64,000 bases of DNA from Oasisia sp. SBJ-2009 (Eukaryota > Annelida > Polychaeta > Sabellida > Siboglinidae), in NCBI GenBank assembly GCA_964017155.1, contig OZ024867.1:7806913-7870912 (forward strand), written 5' to 3'. The notes beneath the pieces are model-generated. The model had not been told where the DNA came from and ran no database searches. It worked only from the letters and a program-made list of their open reading frames with translations. A program made the position numbers and the translations under genes. Shown here piece after piece: positions 22,713 to 34,085 of this stretch. Every line of letters starts with the position of its first letter. Within the stretch, counting starts at the first letter, position 1.

Positions 22713-23128
22713 GCCTTATGTGGTCATCCATGTACGGACACACGTTTTATCGTTCGTGTTTTCGTGGACCATGGCGTCATCGTTACGCTGGCGAATCTCA
22801 GGAGAAGAGACCGCTGGACAGCGACAGTCCGCAATGTCACAGAAGGTGGTCACTGGTCAGTTGTTGTCCGATGCAGACTCGGTTTAATTACAGAAGAATG
22901 TTGCGTTCGCCGAAACCAGTGTCCGGCAGTACAACGGTCCGAGCGATAATGTTGTGGTCATCACATCCGACTGGCTTGACGGCACCCCGAGTTCACTGCA
23001 CGGTCGGGGCAGACGGGGGAAGGACAGCGAGTTGGAGCGGACACAGACGGCAGGGCGAGCGCGGACAGTCGCCGACAGGTTATCTTCTTGTTGATGCCGG
23101 TCTACAACACGTCGTCGTGAACCTATAA
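22713..23128 (+). other. GC-rich open frames, unrecognised
   Basis: All three plus-strand frames are open for 60-136 codons, unusual for this AT-rich region. One reads VDHGVIVTLANLRRRDRWTA then RNVTEGGHWSVVV. Another reads VVTGQLLSDADSV. No family is recognised. It begins where the array unit would start its domain, so it may be the 5' flank of a different, diverged gene. Confidence 0.25.
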
Positions 23129-24034
23129 TTTATATTCCGACTATAAGAATACGTGACATGTATTGTCACCGAGAGAACAAAATAAATAAACACAGTATTA
23201 TAAACAAATGGTTGGTGACAAAAAAGAGTGGTGATGTGGATTACTTTGAGACGGTGACTACCGATTTATTTTGATGGTGATGATGATATAAAGCAGTGGC
23301 ATTGGCCACTGCGACTACAAATAGTTGTGTTGCTGATGCCACTGTTGAGTGTTTGAGATGTTTATGATTACTGGACAACATTACTTTGATACACCCGTCA
23401 CGGAACAACATTACACACATGTGAAGACAAATGAATAGTACAACATGCACCACAAAAATATTCGTGCATTTTAACACGTAAAATGAGTCGACAGGGTGAG
23501 CGTGTAAATAACACAAGGTAACCACTCCTAAATAGTTGTGTCACCGCCAACTAATGTGACTCGAATTATTGATCAGTTTGAGACGGCGACTACCGAGTTG
23601 TTTTGATGATGATGATATAAAGCAGTGACATTGACATTGTGATTAAATACAGAAACATTAGGTGTGTTTAATTACGAAAGGATGATACATTTTGATGACA
23701 AATAACAATTGTGTCTTATTTGAGTTTTCCTCTCAATGTATCAAAGTGGTCATCTTGAAACAGTTAATATTTACTGGAATTATGTGTGTAATTTTGTTTT
23801 GTAAAATTGTATTTTAAGCTTATATAAATGACAAATGTCACCACTGAAATGTGCATACAACTAGGTTATGTCATTCATTGCGACAACAGTCAATACTGGA
23901 GAAAGTCCACATGACACATACGACGCATTGCCTACTTTTGCGTCTACGACGCTGTGTTATATTTACCCCACCACATCGGCGAATGTGGCTGCACCGGTGA
24001 CATGGATGAGAGGGCATGGTGACGTGACCAGATT
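23129..24034. other. Non-coding sequence with a local duplication
   Basis: TTTGAGACGGTGACTACCGA, then TTTTGATG, then GATGATATAAAGCAGTGGCA at 23248-23301 recurs at 23577-23625. No gene was recognised. Confidence 0.45.
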
Positions 24035-24205
24035 GAACAAGATTGCCACCTAGATATTCAACTATAGATGGCAGGTGGATAAGGAAGCCCTTTGGCTTAG
24101 GGAGAGTCCAACCTATCTATTTAAATGCACCCCGCCCTTCTTAGGGATATGTCGATTTTATTTTAAAATATATTAATACTGCTAGCACCTACACAGTCGT
24201 GTATC
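24035..24205 (-). mobile_element. CR1-like LINE 3' end
   Basis: Read on the minus strand this matches the LINE end at 33473-33690: the RT tail region around CACCTACACAGTCGT, then GGACTCTCCCTAAGCCAAAG, then CCACCTGCCATCTATAGTTG, then GGCAATCTTGTTCA. Coding is destroyed; only the 3' UTR and part of the tail are left. Confidence 0.65.
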
Positions 24206-24311
24206 TGGTGCCAAAATAAATTTGACAGGTGTGAATGAGGTGTTTAGCTGAGACGATGGAGTCAGTCAGTCACTGTCAGCCTCGGCCTCACGTAACTGTC
24301 TTCCGGCGGCC

Positions 24312-24486
24312 TGTGTCGTGTCGTGTCGTGTCGTGTCGTGTCGTGTCGTGTCGTGTCGTGTCGTGTCGTGTCGTGTCGTGTCGTGTCGTGTCGTGTCGTG
24401 TCGTGTCGTGTCGTGTCGTGTCGTGTCGTGTCGTGTCGTGTCGTGTCGTGTCGTGTCGTGTCGTGTCGTGTCGTGTCGTGTCGTGT
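24312..24486. repeat. (TCGTG)n pentanucleotide array
   Basis: About 35 perfect copies of TCGTG. Five-base repetition leaves all six frames open, giving VSCRV on one strand and RHDTT on the other. It lies inside the candidate exon described next. Confidence 0.98.
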
Positions 24487-24640
24487 CACGGTCACTTCCT
24501 GCTCCCACCATCTGTCCCTGGTCGCCGCGTCACGTGACATCAGCCGGTCCAGTGTTGTCTCCAGGTCAGTCAACTCACGCTGCAGGCCCTGGACAGTGTC
24601 CATGTACATCGGCTGTCCAGACTGTCGTCGGAAGTGGACA
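24487..24640 (-). CDS. Candidate coiled-coil exon invaded by the TCGTG array
   Basis: On the minus strand an acceptor TTGTTGTAG (ending 24641) opens a frame reading VHFRRQSGQPMYMDTVQGLQ, then RELTDLETTLDRLMSRD, then RWWEQEVTV. It then runs straight into RHDTT repeats. Heptad-like spacing of L and the DLETTLDRL block suggest a coiled coil. The exon at 40809-41022 starts in the same phase and has DLEATLALVQAR at nearly the same distance, so the two appear homologous. The family is not recognised. Confidence 0.4.
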
Positions 24641-24654
24641 CTACAACAAGACAC

Positions 24655-24760
24655 GCGACATGTAGGTTTAACAAGGTTTAACAAGTTGCCGTTCAGAACC
24701 AAGCTCCAGACGGCATGTGAACAAGGAAGCCTATGGCTTATCAAGTGTTCACTTAACATT
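24655..24760 (-). mobile_element. Diverged CR1-like LINE 3' UTR
   Basis: On the minus strand GATAAGCCATAGGCTTCCTT, then TTGTTCACATGCCGTCT, then two copies of CTTGTTAAAC match the terminus pattern at 33473-33560 and 24035-24120. Confidence 0.55.
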
Positions 24761-24992
24761 ATAAATATACAATATTATAAAATGCACTAAAATGCTACTA
24801 ATTAAAATACGTTGTCTCTAAAAAATACATAAGTAAAATAAAATCTATACGTTGTTTGTAAAAAAATATACAAGTAAAATAAATAAATACATAAAATATC
24901 CTACAATAACACAATTTTTTATAATAATAAATTAATTAAAATAAATATATGAATAAATAATGTAATCAGTATTAAAATAATTTCTAAAACAT

Positions 24993-25444
24993 TTAAGTGT
25001 TCAACCTAGGTATAGCCCGCCCTAGCCAGATAATTGTCAATTTTTTTTTAAACATATTTACACTGCTGGCATTTACACAATCATGACTTAAATTATTCCA
25101 ATCAGTTGTTGTTCTCTGGGAGAAGGAAAATTTTCTTTTATCTAATCTAGAGTATGGCTTGACCAACGCTGTCTTATGCCCCCTTGTCACACTATCTTCT
25201 TTTAGTTTGAAAAAATGTTGCTATCAATATCTTCATATCCATTCAATATCTTAAAAACTTCCATTAGGTCTCCTCTTAATCTTCTAATTTCTAATGTTGT
25301 CGATCTATATTCTAACAGGCGTATTTCATAGGATACATGTTTAAGTTCTGGAATTAGCTTAGTTGCCCTCCTTTGAATTCTACACCGACGGTCACCTTGC
25401 TCTACCTCTTTCTTCGATGTGACACTGTCACACGCTGTGGTCAC
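24993..25444 (-). mobile_element. LINE reverse transcriptase C-terminal region (broken)
   Basis: Two successive minus-strand frames cover the end of a LINE ORF2. The first has CRIQRRATKLIPELKHVSYE, then RLRGDLMEVFKILNGYEDID. The second has TRGHKTALVKPYSRLDKRKF, then SFSQRTTTDWNNLSHD, then NASSVNMFKKKL. These are the standard post-thumb motifs of CR1/L2/Jockey-type elements: Q-R-R-A-T-K, R-R-x-R-G-D-L, R-G-H, F-S-x-R and W-N-x-L. A frameshift near 25195 separates the two parts. The catalytic YADD region is absent, so the copy is 5' truncated. Confidence 0.85.
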
Positions 25445-25499
25445 AACGACCGACTGTCAGGAGATAGGGGTTCAGGACCACCCGCTGCCCTTGCAACTA

Positions 25500-25945
25500 T
25501 TCACCCCAAACTAGCCACGATTAGCCAGACTCCGTGAGGTGGCAGCACTTTTCAGCCCCTCAACTCCGCCTGTGTTTAAATGGGCTGCCGATGTAACCGA
25601 CAGGGCGGCCTTAATTACCCCATATTAGGATAGAGACGCTGATTGGCTCTCAGGCCAACTATGAAATGAAAAATAAAATAACAATATACTTTTATAAGAT
25701 AATGATATCTTGTGAAAAGTATTCATCATTGAACTTTTGTTAACACAAAATTAAGTACAAATGTGTGGCTGTTTATAAACGTAGGAATTACGGCAATATT
25801 AACCAGTATCGTGGCAACATGGCAGCATTGTTTAACCACACATAGATAATATTCAAAAGCCGGCAAAGTCACCAGACTGTCTTCTCGGCGTAGTTACGCA
25901 GCCGACCGACAGTCGGTTAAGCGTGACTAACCCCGAATTGACTTT
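25500..25945. repeat. Interspersed repeat A, copy 3
   Basis: The block contains CCGTGAGGTGGCAGCACTTT, CAGGGCGGCC, GAGACGCTGATTGGCTCTCA and, at the end, CTTCTCGGCGTAGTTACGCA plus GACCGACAGTCGGTTAAGCG. It is closest to copy 2 in extent. Its first part is interrupted by TTAATT relative to the others. Confidence 0.75.
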
Positions 25946-26079
25946 GTTTTGGTAGAACGCTAAACGTCACTGAACCGTCTATCCTGCGTCTATAAACCCC
26001 AGAGTTGGGGGTTTAATAGTCGTGGAGGGAGTAAGCAATAAACTCTCTGTGCTGCTACTAACCCCGTTAGCCGCAGTCG

Positions 26080-26093
26080 GGGGGGGGGGGGGG
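26080..26093. repeat. Poly-G run
   Basis: About 14 consecutive G residues. An error-prone position for any assembly. Confidence 0.95.
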
Positions 26094-26239
26094 TGTCACG
26101 AGCCGCCCGTCTCACCCTCTCTACACCTGCCGCCGTCACCCAGTTAGCGTACAGCCTACAACCAATAGATGCATCGGTGGTTAGGACAACGTTTCTTGTG
26201 AAGATCCTGTCACGTGACAACGATACATATATCAACATG

Positions 26240-27120
26240 TGCCGGCAAAACATTAGTTAACTAGTGAACAAATACGCGGACGAGACACGGATTGGGTCAA
26301 TACCCGAGTGGGGAAAGACATTTTGTTATATATACGTCCAGTTTCGTAAAGCCGTGTAACTTTACAAGCAATTATGCGGTCTACAGCTAACAGCGACTAT
26401 TCCTTGTTGCTTACAGCCAGTTTCATGAGACCAATTCAGCATTCGCATTAAAACATCGACGTAGAATTTACCTAATTAGATCGCGGTATTTGTGATGTTT
26501 ATTGACACCCTTTTTTATTTTAGCTGCCGCTTTTGCCGTTCGTATAGCAAATGACTAGGTATGAGGAAGGTATAGGATATCCAGTGTAAACATTAAAAAT
26601 AATAAACTTAAGTTGGCTTGTCGGGAGCATCAACGAACTTAGGAAGCATCACGTAAATATTTCAACTGGCGTAATGTTGCGCCAACTAAATACATGGTGC
26701 AGTTAAGTGCAACTATGGAACAGACTCTTGAAACGCAACTAGCGTAACTTTACGACGTTTTAGGCTTCCAACGAGTTATCGCCGCTACGACGTCGTAAGC
26801 AGGGTTTATGAAACCGGCCCCGGATCACTTACATGACTTCGACTCAGCGACTGACATGTGTAATGGGTTCCATTTCCTTCTCGTGGTCTCGTACTGCGTA
26901 CGGAGAAATATATGATTCGTATTGTTACCGAGTAAGCCAGCGAGAAATATCAACACACGGTCAAGTGTGTTTGTAACGTCATAGTCAACATACCATGTAG
27001 TCCGTCACTAGCGCAGCAGTCGCCAGGAACTATTTTAGGGTCAGGTGTACAAAATAGTGAACTGGTATGAATGTGGATGTGGACATATTAACGCTTGATA
27101 ACATTAGTTGACTCGTGACC
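26240..27120. repeat. Segment D, copy 1, carrying MITE E
   Basis: The flanks of the E insertion (26240-26335 and 26821-27120) match copy 2 of D (27383-27445 and 28170-28450). Examples are GGGTGGGGAAAGAC-like sequence before and CCCCGGATCACTTACATGA after, then GTAAGCCAGCGAGAAAT and AGTGAACTGG. The insertion in copy 1 and a different about 720-bp insertion in copy 2 explain the unequal lengths. Confidence 0.7.
26336..26820. mobile_element. MITE E, copy 1
   Basis: The left end GTCCAGTTTCGTAAAGCC and the right end, read in reverse, GGGGCCGGTTTCATAAACCC form inverted repeats. The interior (CTAAATACATGGTGCAGTTA, CGTAACTTTACGACGTTTTA) matches 52244-53237. The corresponding place in copy 2 of D (about 27412-27432) lacks it. 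Confidence 0.7.
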
Positions 27121-27382
27121 AATTACTCAGATGAGACATGGAGTCTCAGGTAGTTTCCTCCAAACAGCCGAAACTTGGGCGAACGCAGGAGTTGTCCTTC
27201 TCTCGAATTAGTGAGTCCACTACAGGGTAAACATTTATCCCCTGTGTGGAATATTTTACTTCCCCTTGCATAGACACTTGATAGAATGGACCTCCGGCTA
27301 TTAGGCAAATGTGGGGTGAACGAAATTGTCTACGTTTCGAAACGGCGGCAGGTGGGATTGAAACACCGCCCCTTCCAATGGC

Positions 27383-28450
27383 TTGGGTAAATAACCGGGT
27401 GGGGAAAGACCTTTTGTTATAGAGACAGACCCCGGATCACTTACATGATTGCCTCAGCCGTCGTAGCTGTGTCGTCATTAATGTGACAAGTGACACTGAG
27501 GGGGCCGTTGTCACCAGTGCTGTTGAAGACCAAGACACTTGTCAGGTGACGTCGCGGTCATCCAGGTCACAAGAGACGAACCTGTTGCGACACAAACAAC
27601 TGTTTACTTTGTATATTAACACTCGCGAGTAAACAAACTAGTGTCATCTCTGTCAACATGTCACATGTCAACACTTTGTTGCACAGTTATGACACATAAT
27701 ATATTATTTTTAGTTAATGATTTTAGTTAATTGTCTTACTTAATAAGATATATACATACCTGTAAAACTACACATCCAACATGGAAACAACCAGACGTAT
27801 ATATATAAATAAAAAGGCGAAAGAAAAAAAATGAAAAACGTCGATTCGTTTGGGGCAGTCATTCAGGCGAACGTCTAAACGTGATTGATGATTAATAACT
27901 TTATTTATGATGTAAACTACCCTAAATGTCTCGAGTACGATTTGTTACCAGCAAAATGTTTCTTTATTTTATTAAAAATCTCTGCAAAAAAACTTTTCCT
28001 AAATTGTTTTTCTAAACAAATGCATTGTCACGTCTATCTTTGAACATCTTAAAACTTACCGTTGATCAGCATATATTACGTCTATAAATGATGGACGTAA
28101 ATTCGTGATTCCTAATAACTCATGCCATATTAACAACCACTGATTTCTTGAGCTGTTTTCGAGCATTTGCAATCGACTCAGCGATTGACACCTGTAATGG
28201 GTTCCACTTCATTCTCGTGTGCGCGTAAAGTCTACGGAGAAATAATTGATTCTTTTTGTTACCGAGTAAGCCAGCGAGAAATACAACACACAGTCAAGTT
28301 GCCTGTGTGACGTCATGGTCAACATACCACGTGGTCGCTTGCCTTGGGTTACTATCGTAACAGTCACCAGGAACCATTGAAGGGTCAGGCGTTGAAAGTA
28401 GTGAACTGGTGTGAAGGTGGATGTGGACATGTTAATGGTTGATTTCGTTG
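27383..28450. repeat. Segment D, copy 2
   Basis: The copy is split as 27383-27445 and 28170-28450. The intervening part (27446-28169) has no match elsewhere in the window and holds no recognisable gene. Confidence 0.6.
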
Positions 28451-28658
28451 ATTCTGTTAGTAGACCACACTGTGTAGCTGTTTCTTCCGAGTGAAACTCG
28501 CGTATCTCCTTCTTTGAAAACGTCACTGCAATGGGGTCTTGTTCCATCCCGTAACAAGCCAACGTCGCGTGACCAAGAACTGGGTCTCTGAGTACCTTAA
28601 CCACCTTATCTACACCAACGCAAACAGTGCATAACTGTGTACTGCTTTCACGTGCCAT
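28234..28658 (-). CDS. Unrecognised open frame overlapping segment D
   Basis: The minus strand is open from an ATG at 28658 for about 150 codons. The first 80 residues, lying outside segment D, look protein-like: LCTVCVGVDKVVKVLRDPVL, then GHATLACYGMEQDPIAVTFS, then KKEIREFHSEET. The rest runs through repeat D and resembles the frame of the other copy only in part (NMSTSTF-PVHYF). No domain is recognised. It could be one exon whose downstream part is non-coding. Confidence 0.25.
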
Positions 28659-28699
28659 TCTAATGTTATACAACATTGCTATGTACCAAAACAAAACAC

Positions 28700-31465
28700 A
28701 TTACAAATTCGTTAAATTCACAACGTTTACTTGGTTGATTCGGCAATCGTTGCTCGTGATCCTGCACCGTCTCGGCCAGGCTTTGTATAGAGTCTGGTCT
28801 GTTCTCTACACACTTTGGTCTAATACATGCACCGTTCCGTCAAGCGCAATATCCCTCGGGCTCTCGTCATGGCGGCGCTGTAGGATACGGAGGTTTATGA
28901 TGGTGCATGTCGATTGTATGTATAATAGGTAACTAGATACCTTTTCAGCATTTAAATATCTTCATGCAGTCAAAAACTATGACCATTTTAACTTTCATTT
29001 GTTTACCAAATGTGTGACCACTGCACAGCCTGTTGTGTAGCATAGGTTCATATTCACTCTTAAAACTTAAAATGTAATAACTCACCTAACATTTTACACG
29101 TTGGCATTCTCTGTCATCTCGGGTCTCAGAAAAATGTGATTTCGTCGTCATACAATTATTACCAGGCCCTTAAAATGAGTTTTCCTGGGCCTCCCCTCAT
29201 GAGTAGAAAAGCCTAATGGACACAAATTTCAATCGACCTACCCACGCGCACCTAGCGGATTTGCCGGTCCCTACCACCGGGCCTCGGGCGAACTGTCTCC
29301 TCAAAGCGGGTCCCACTGCAGTTGTGCGTAGATTGTGTTCAAGGATACCATTTTTCGGTTGAACACGCACGCACACATGCAACGAACAGACAACATATAC
29401 GCATATACTTACAGACATACGCACACATTTATAAATTCACATGCTCAAGCATACACAAGAGCATGCCCCTATGCACGCACGCATGCGAACAAGTGAACGA
29501 TCTGGTATGTCAAACGCGCTCACGCCGACACGAGCGTAAACGCGCGTACGTACACCATACACGCAATGCATACGCACGCTCATACGCTATCCCGCATTCA
29601 CGTCTACTTTTCATGTGCATTCGATTTTATCGACGTTATTTATTCTTCGCATGACACAACGATTTTCAGGCTTACCATTTAGCGGTGGCCATACTGCGGT
29701 GACCTACTTTCACCTCTCACAGCTGGGACAGGAAATGACATACAACGCTTTAATCTATGTTGTAATTACATTATCGCTTAACCTAAAATTCACCAATCAG
29801 CAAAGATGTATACTCTGCGTCGCAACTACTCAACAAGATCAGTTGGGTTTCACCCGCCGTGTGTTCATGCGTTCATTGAATGCACTCGGCAACGCCAACA
29901 ACAAAGGCTGTATTTCATCGACTAGTCGATGTGTTTGGAGCTGTTAGTCTGTACGGAGTACTCGGCGGAGGCAGTCAAGCGTGACCGGCGTCTTTGATCA
30001 GCGATACTGGCTCGTAACAGAAGTAGACCTCGTTGAAAGCATGCAGATTGTCCCGGTAGAAAAGGTGCTCTGGTGGCTGGTAGCGTCGACATGGCACTGT
30101 GTGGCATAGGCGTAAGCTGGGCTGTTTCTTGTAATTCAAATTAGGGACAAACAAACTAATCCAGTAACAGTCTCATAATTTACTTAACTTACCATCAACA
30201 TGCAGTGCACGTTTTATGTTTGCAACCTATTGTATTAAATAGTTTAATGAACGCATTCGTTCATCTATATTTAGCGTTTTATGTCGTCTTCATCAGTCTG
30301 AAAACCCGTTATTTGTCAATTACTTTCATACTGATATACAATTCAAAGCACGATGCACGGAGATGGATAGAGATCCTATTTTTATTATTTTAATCACTTA
30401 TATCACAATTTAATTTCATAATCAATTTATTTATTTTTATTACCCACTTATTTATTACTTTGCTTGTACCCCAAAATTGCTTTAGATGTACTTTAAGCAT
30501 TGTACTCTTTTAATTGTATTTTATATATACATATGTACTATTTGTCCGATATAAACATTCTGTCACTGAAATCCAAGATGGCCCCCACTGAAAAAACACA
30601 CATGTTATATTTGCTACAGGAATAAAACTACTAAACATGATATGATTAAACTTAGTCAAAATGATCAAGTGGCTGCATTCCTGAAAATGAACTGGACATG
30701 TATCGTCATCCGCATGGAAATTAACTGTATTAAATTGTGACATTCATAGAATGTACACATTCCACTGACCATCCTTACTTCATAAACCGGCTATCATGCT
30801 GATACTCGTTCAAGTTAAAGGGTTATTTTTCAATATACTACACCTCAAATTTGAACTTGATATACTGATCATAATAAAACCTGTTTACACCATATAATAC
30901 GGGATGGCCGTGGATAATACGGGTTCATCGGTGTGTACATTACCAAAGTTGTATTGTGTTTGTTGCAATGTATTTGTTCATTTTGAAATATATTTTATGT
31001 ATATGTAAAACCACAAATACTGTTAGATGTGGCGCTAAAGAAAATACACAATATATTTATATGGTTGTTGTATGGGTATTAGTTTCACCAGATACACTCA
31101 TCTTTATCTGTTTCTTGTGTTTCACGATCGTTTAACTGTACACTTATAAAACTGTTTTAAGCTTCTGCAGTTCCTAGCTTCTCCGGTTCCATGCTTTTTC
31201 ATTAATATATTTCTTCCGTTTCACACTTTTTCACGCATGATTAGATTCACAGTGATGTAATAAGAAATTGCAAAGTTACGTTGTGTAGCTGACATAACTC
31301 GTACAAGAACGCTTTGTTCTGATATATAAGACGGTGATACAATAGACACGGGGATAAATGCACATGTTTTAATGGAAATTATCGCGTTAAAAAGCTGTAT
31401 TAGTTGTCAATCTATGCGATATATGTGTAATCTAGATTGGGCGGTTGGCAATAAGTAATGGGCTT
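28700..31465. other. Non-coding sequence, nothing firmly recognised
   Basis: Short frames at 28627-28932, 29322-29654 and 29615-29947 lack recognisable motifs. The 29350-29600 part is a diffuse CGCACGCA/CACACA-rich tract. The remainder is AT-rich. Confidence 0.35.
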
Positions 31466-33195
31466 CCACAAATCCACGCTAGTCGCTAGAGGCGCTTATA
31501 CGCTGAGACCGTAGTTGCGTCTCAGCGCCTCCAGCGACTACCGTGGATTTGTTTGCTTGTTTTGCGGAATGCTTGTTTAAATTATACTCAATTAGCTGTT
31601 GAGGTCGCATGACTCCGAAACCTCACACATAGCTAAATATGGATATAATCTAACATGTCAGTAAATGTGAAGGCATAATATGTACATTAATGTACATTTA
31701 CAGCCGAGTCGATGGAACTTTGACTGATGCCGACGGCGATGGCGATGGCGACGTATGCTAGAACGATTCCGGAACGGATGTTTAAAATAATCTACAGCTC
31801 GCCGTATGATTCACACGAGACTGGTACTTCACACATAGTTAACAATTGATTTTGTATTATTACATGTCCGTCATTGTGAAAGCATAATGCCTACATTAAT
31901 GCACATTTACAGTAAAAATTGCGCGGTCCCGGTTATTTTTGTAGTGCTCTGATCACATGTTCTCGGTCTTGACTTTGTCGAACATACCCACATCTCAGAA
32001 TCAGGCTACGCGGCTACACGGTCAACCTTCATTTTTGCAGATACCGATAGCGATACCGGGTTTATTACGACTGGACAGCTTATATCTCACTCACCCTCTA
32101 TCTCAAGAACAACCTTAAGCATTGTATCCACCTGAGATAATGTCGAAATAACACGCATTTTCTTGCCGCGAACCGATCACATGGTCTTACAAAACATACT
32201 CATTTTTATGTGTGTTGTACTAATATCGACGAATAGCAGTGCGCGATATTTTAGGTGGGTAAAATATGTTACATTGTATCGTATTCGGCCGTGAAATTAA
32301 GGTTGGTGTGTCACTTGGTGAATTTGGCTGTGTTTATTTAACAAAATAATTAATGTTATTGAATTGAATTCTATTTTGGTTACATATACACATTTGATAG
32401 TGTCAGTTAAACCAGCGTGAGGTCATTGACATTGTAAATAAAAACGTGTACGTCTGGATTAGGGTGCATGTAATTAATTGTTTAAAAGAAACGGCACCAG
32501 GATCAGGTTTCCACGTTGATATCGTTGCACAGCTTTTATCAACAGAAACCATGACAAATGCAATTATGTTACCCTTTCTCTATATGGTGAAATACATTTT
32601 CATAAATATGAAGGGTACGTAAGCTATTGACCGTGCAGGCGCGTAGCCAGCGATAGTTTGTATGTGTGTGCATGTCATGACATGTGTGCTCAATAGACAG
32701 AACAGCCAAAACAACGCCATCTTTGCACTGAATGCGATCGAACGTCCCACGACGTTCCATCAATTGTAAAGGTATATTAATGTAGACATTATACGATTTC
32801 AATATTGAACTATTTGTGAAATAGCAGTCTCGTGTGATGCATACGACGAGCTGTAGGTGATTTTAAACATCCGTTTCGGCATCGTCGTCATCGAACCAGC
32901 ACACCTGTCGACTGTCGTCGGGCCACCAGTCGACGTTCAATCGGTTGTAAATGTATACTAATGTACATATTATGCCTTCACATTGATGGTCATGTCAGAC
33001 TGTATCCATATTTGGCTATGTATGACGCTTCAGAGTCATGCGAGTTCAACAGCTAGATTGTAGGATGGTTTAAGCAAGCGTTCCGCAAATCTTTTCGCAA
33101 ACTGTTCCGCATTTTACACACATCAAGAATACGTAAAAGACGGCACACATACCCTAGTTGCGTCAGAGCGTCCTCTGTCGGATTAGTTATTGTGG
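31466..33195. mobile_element. Foldback DNA element with about 340-bp inverted arms
   Basis: The left arm (about 31466-31840) and right arm (about 32820-33195) are inverted copies. Matching strings, with the right arm read in reverse, include GTGAAGGCATAATATGTACA, CGGATGTTTAAAAT, TCGCATGACTC and TTTGCGGAA. The outer tips read CCACAA on the left and TTGTGG on the right. The interior has no transposase; a 77-codon minus-strand frame (32569-32802) is unrecognised. It is a non-autonomous element with long arms. Confidence 0.75.
31468..31552. repeat. Terminal double hairpin in the foldback element
   Basis: The outer stem of ACAAATCCACG-TAGTCGCT-GAGGCG pairs with its complement at the other end over about 29 bp with two mismatches. 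An inner stem, CGCTGAGAC with GTCTCAGCG, encloses a short loop CGTAGTTGC. Confidence 0.85.
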
Positions 33196-33472
33196 TACCT
33201 CATTAAAGTGTTGTCGTACGTCAACGTAACGTTTCCATGGAAACTGACGTATCCCAAGCTCATTACAGAACGTGTCACGTGGGTGGATAAACTGATGGTT
33301 TACCAGAATACACCTAGAAGCCTGGGGAGATCCTGTTTGTTAAAGTATTACTAGCTGTATTTGTACGGTGTATTTGGCGCAATGTCTTTTTTCTCATTTC
33401 AGCAGCGGGGTTTCTCGCCACTAACGCCATATCACTGTCGAGAGCGGTCTGAGTATGAACGCAGCGCTAAAG

Positions 33473-33690
33473 ATTTAACAAGATTTAACAAGATTTAACA
33501 AGATTTAACAAGATTGCCACCTAGAGAATCAACTCTAGATGGCAGGTGGACAAGGAAGCCCTTTGGCTTATCGAGAGTCCAACCTCTCTATCTAAATGTA
33601 CCCAGCCCTTCTTAGGTACATGTCAATTTTATTTTTAAACATATTAACACTACTAGCACCTACACAATCAGCCGATAATCTGTTCCATTC
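33473..33690 (-). mobile_element. CR1-like LINE 3' end with 10-bp terminal repeats
   Basis: The minus strand gives NEWNRLSADCVGASSVNMFK, then NKIDMYLRRAGYI, then a stop. This is the C-terminus of the same LINE family as 24993-25444. The 3' UTR follows, ending in four tandem copies of GTTAAATCTT (33473-33512). Short tandem 3' repeats in place of poly(A) are typical of the CR1 clade. Confidence 0.8.
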
Positions 33691-34085
33691 ATTTAAAGGA
33701 AGAAGACCCACGCGCACGCAAGCAGACATATATGAATGAACGCGCACACACACGTACACACACGCATACGCACACACGCGCGCGCGCACAGCACAGCACA
33801 GATACACGCACGCTCACAACAACAACGAAACGAACGCATACGCAAACACACAAATACACGAACACGGGAAAGCAGGCACACACGCGCAAACATATTCAAC
33901 CATGCATCAACGCATACGCACACATTCATCACACACGTATACACTCCCACACGCACACACACACCCAGCCACACACACCAGCCACAAATACACACACGCA
34001 CGCACACACAGACGCACGCACTCAACATCACACAGACACACACACGCAAGCTCACAAAAACACACGCACATACACACATGGTGAA
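33691..34085. repeat. Imperfect CA/CGCACA-rich tract
   Basis: A degenerate CACACA/CGCACG tract that opens several long frames on both strands. These read as HTHTHT or VCVCVR and are repeat translations, not genes. Confidence 0.85.

Noticed and set aside
24235..24790. Long VSCRV frames on the plus strand
   Set aside because: Translation of the TCGTG pentamer array; only the minus-strand part at 24487-24640 has ordinary complexity.
29322..29654. 110-codon frame rich in H and T
   Set aside because: Runs through an ACGCAC-rich low-complexity tract.
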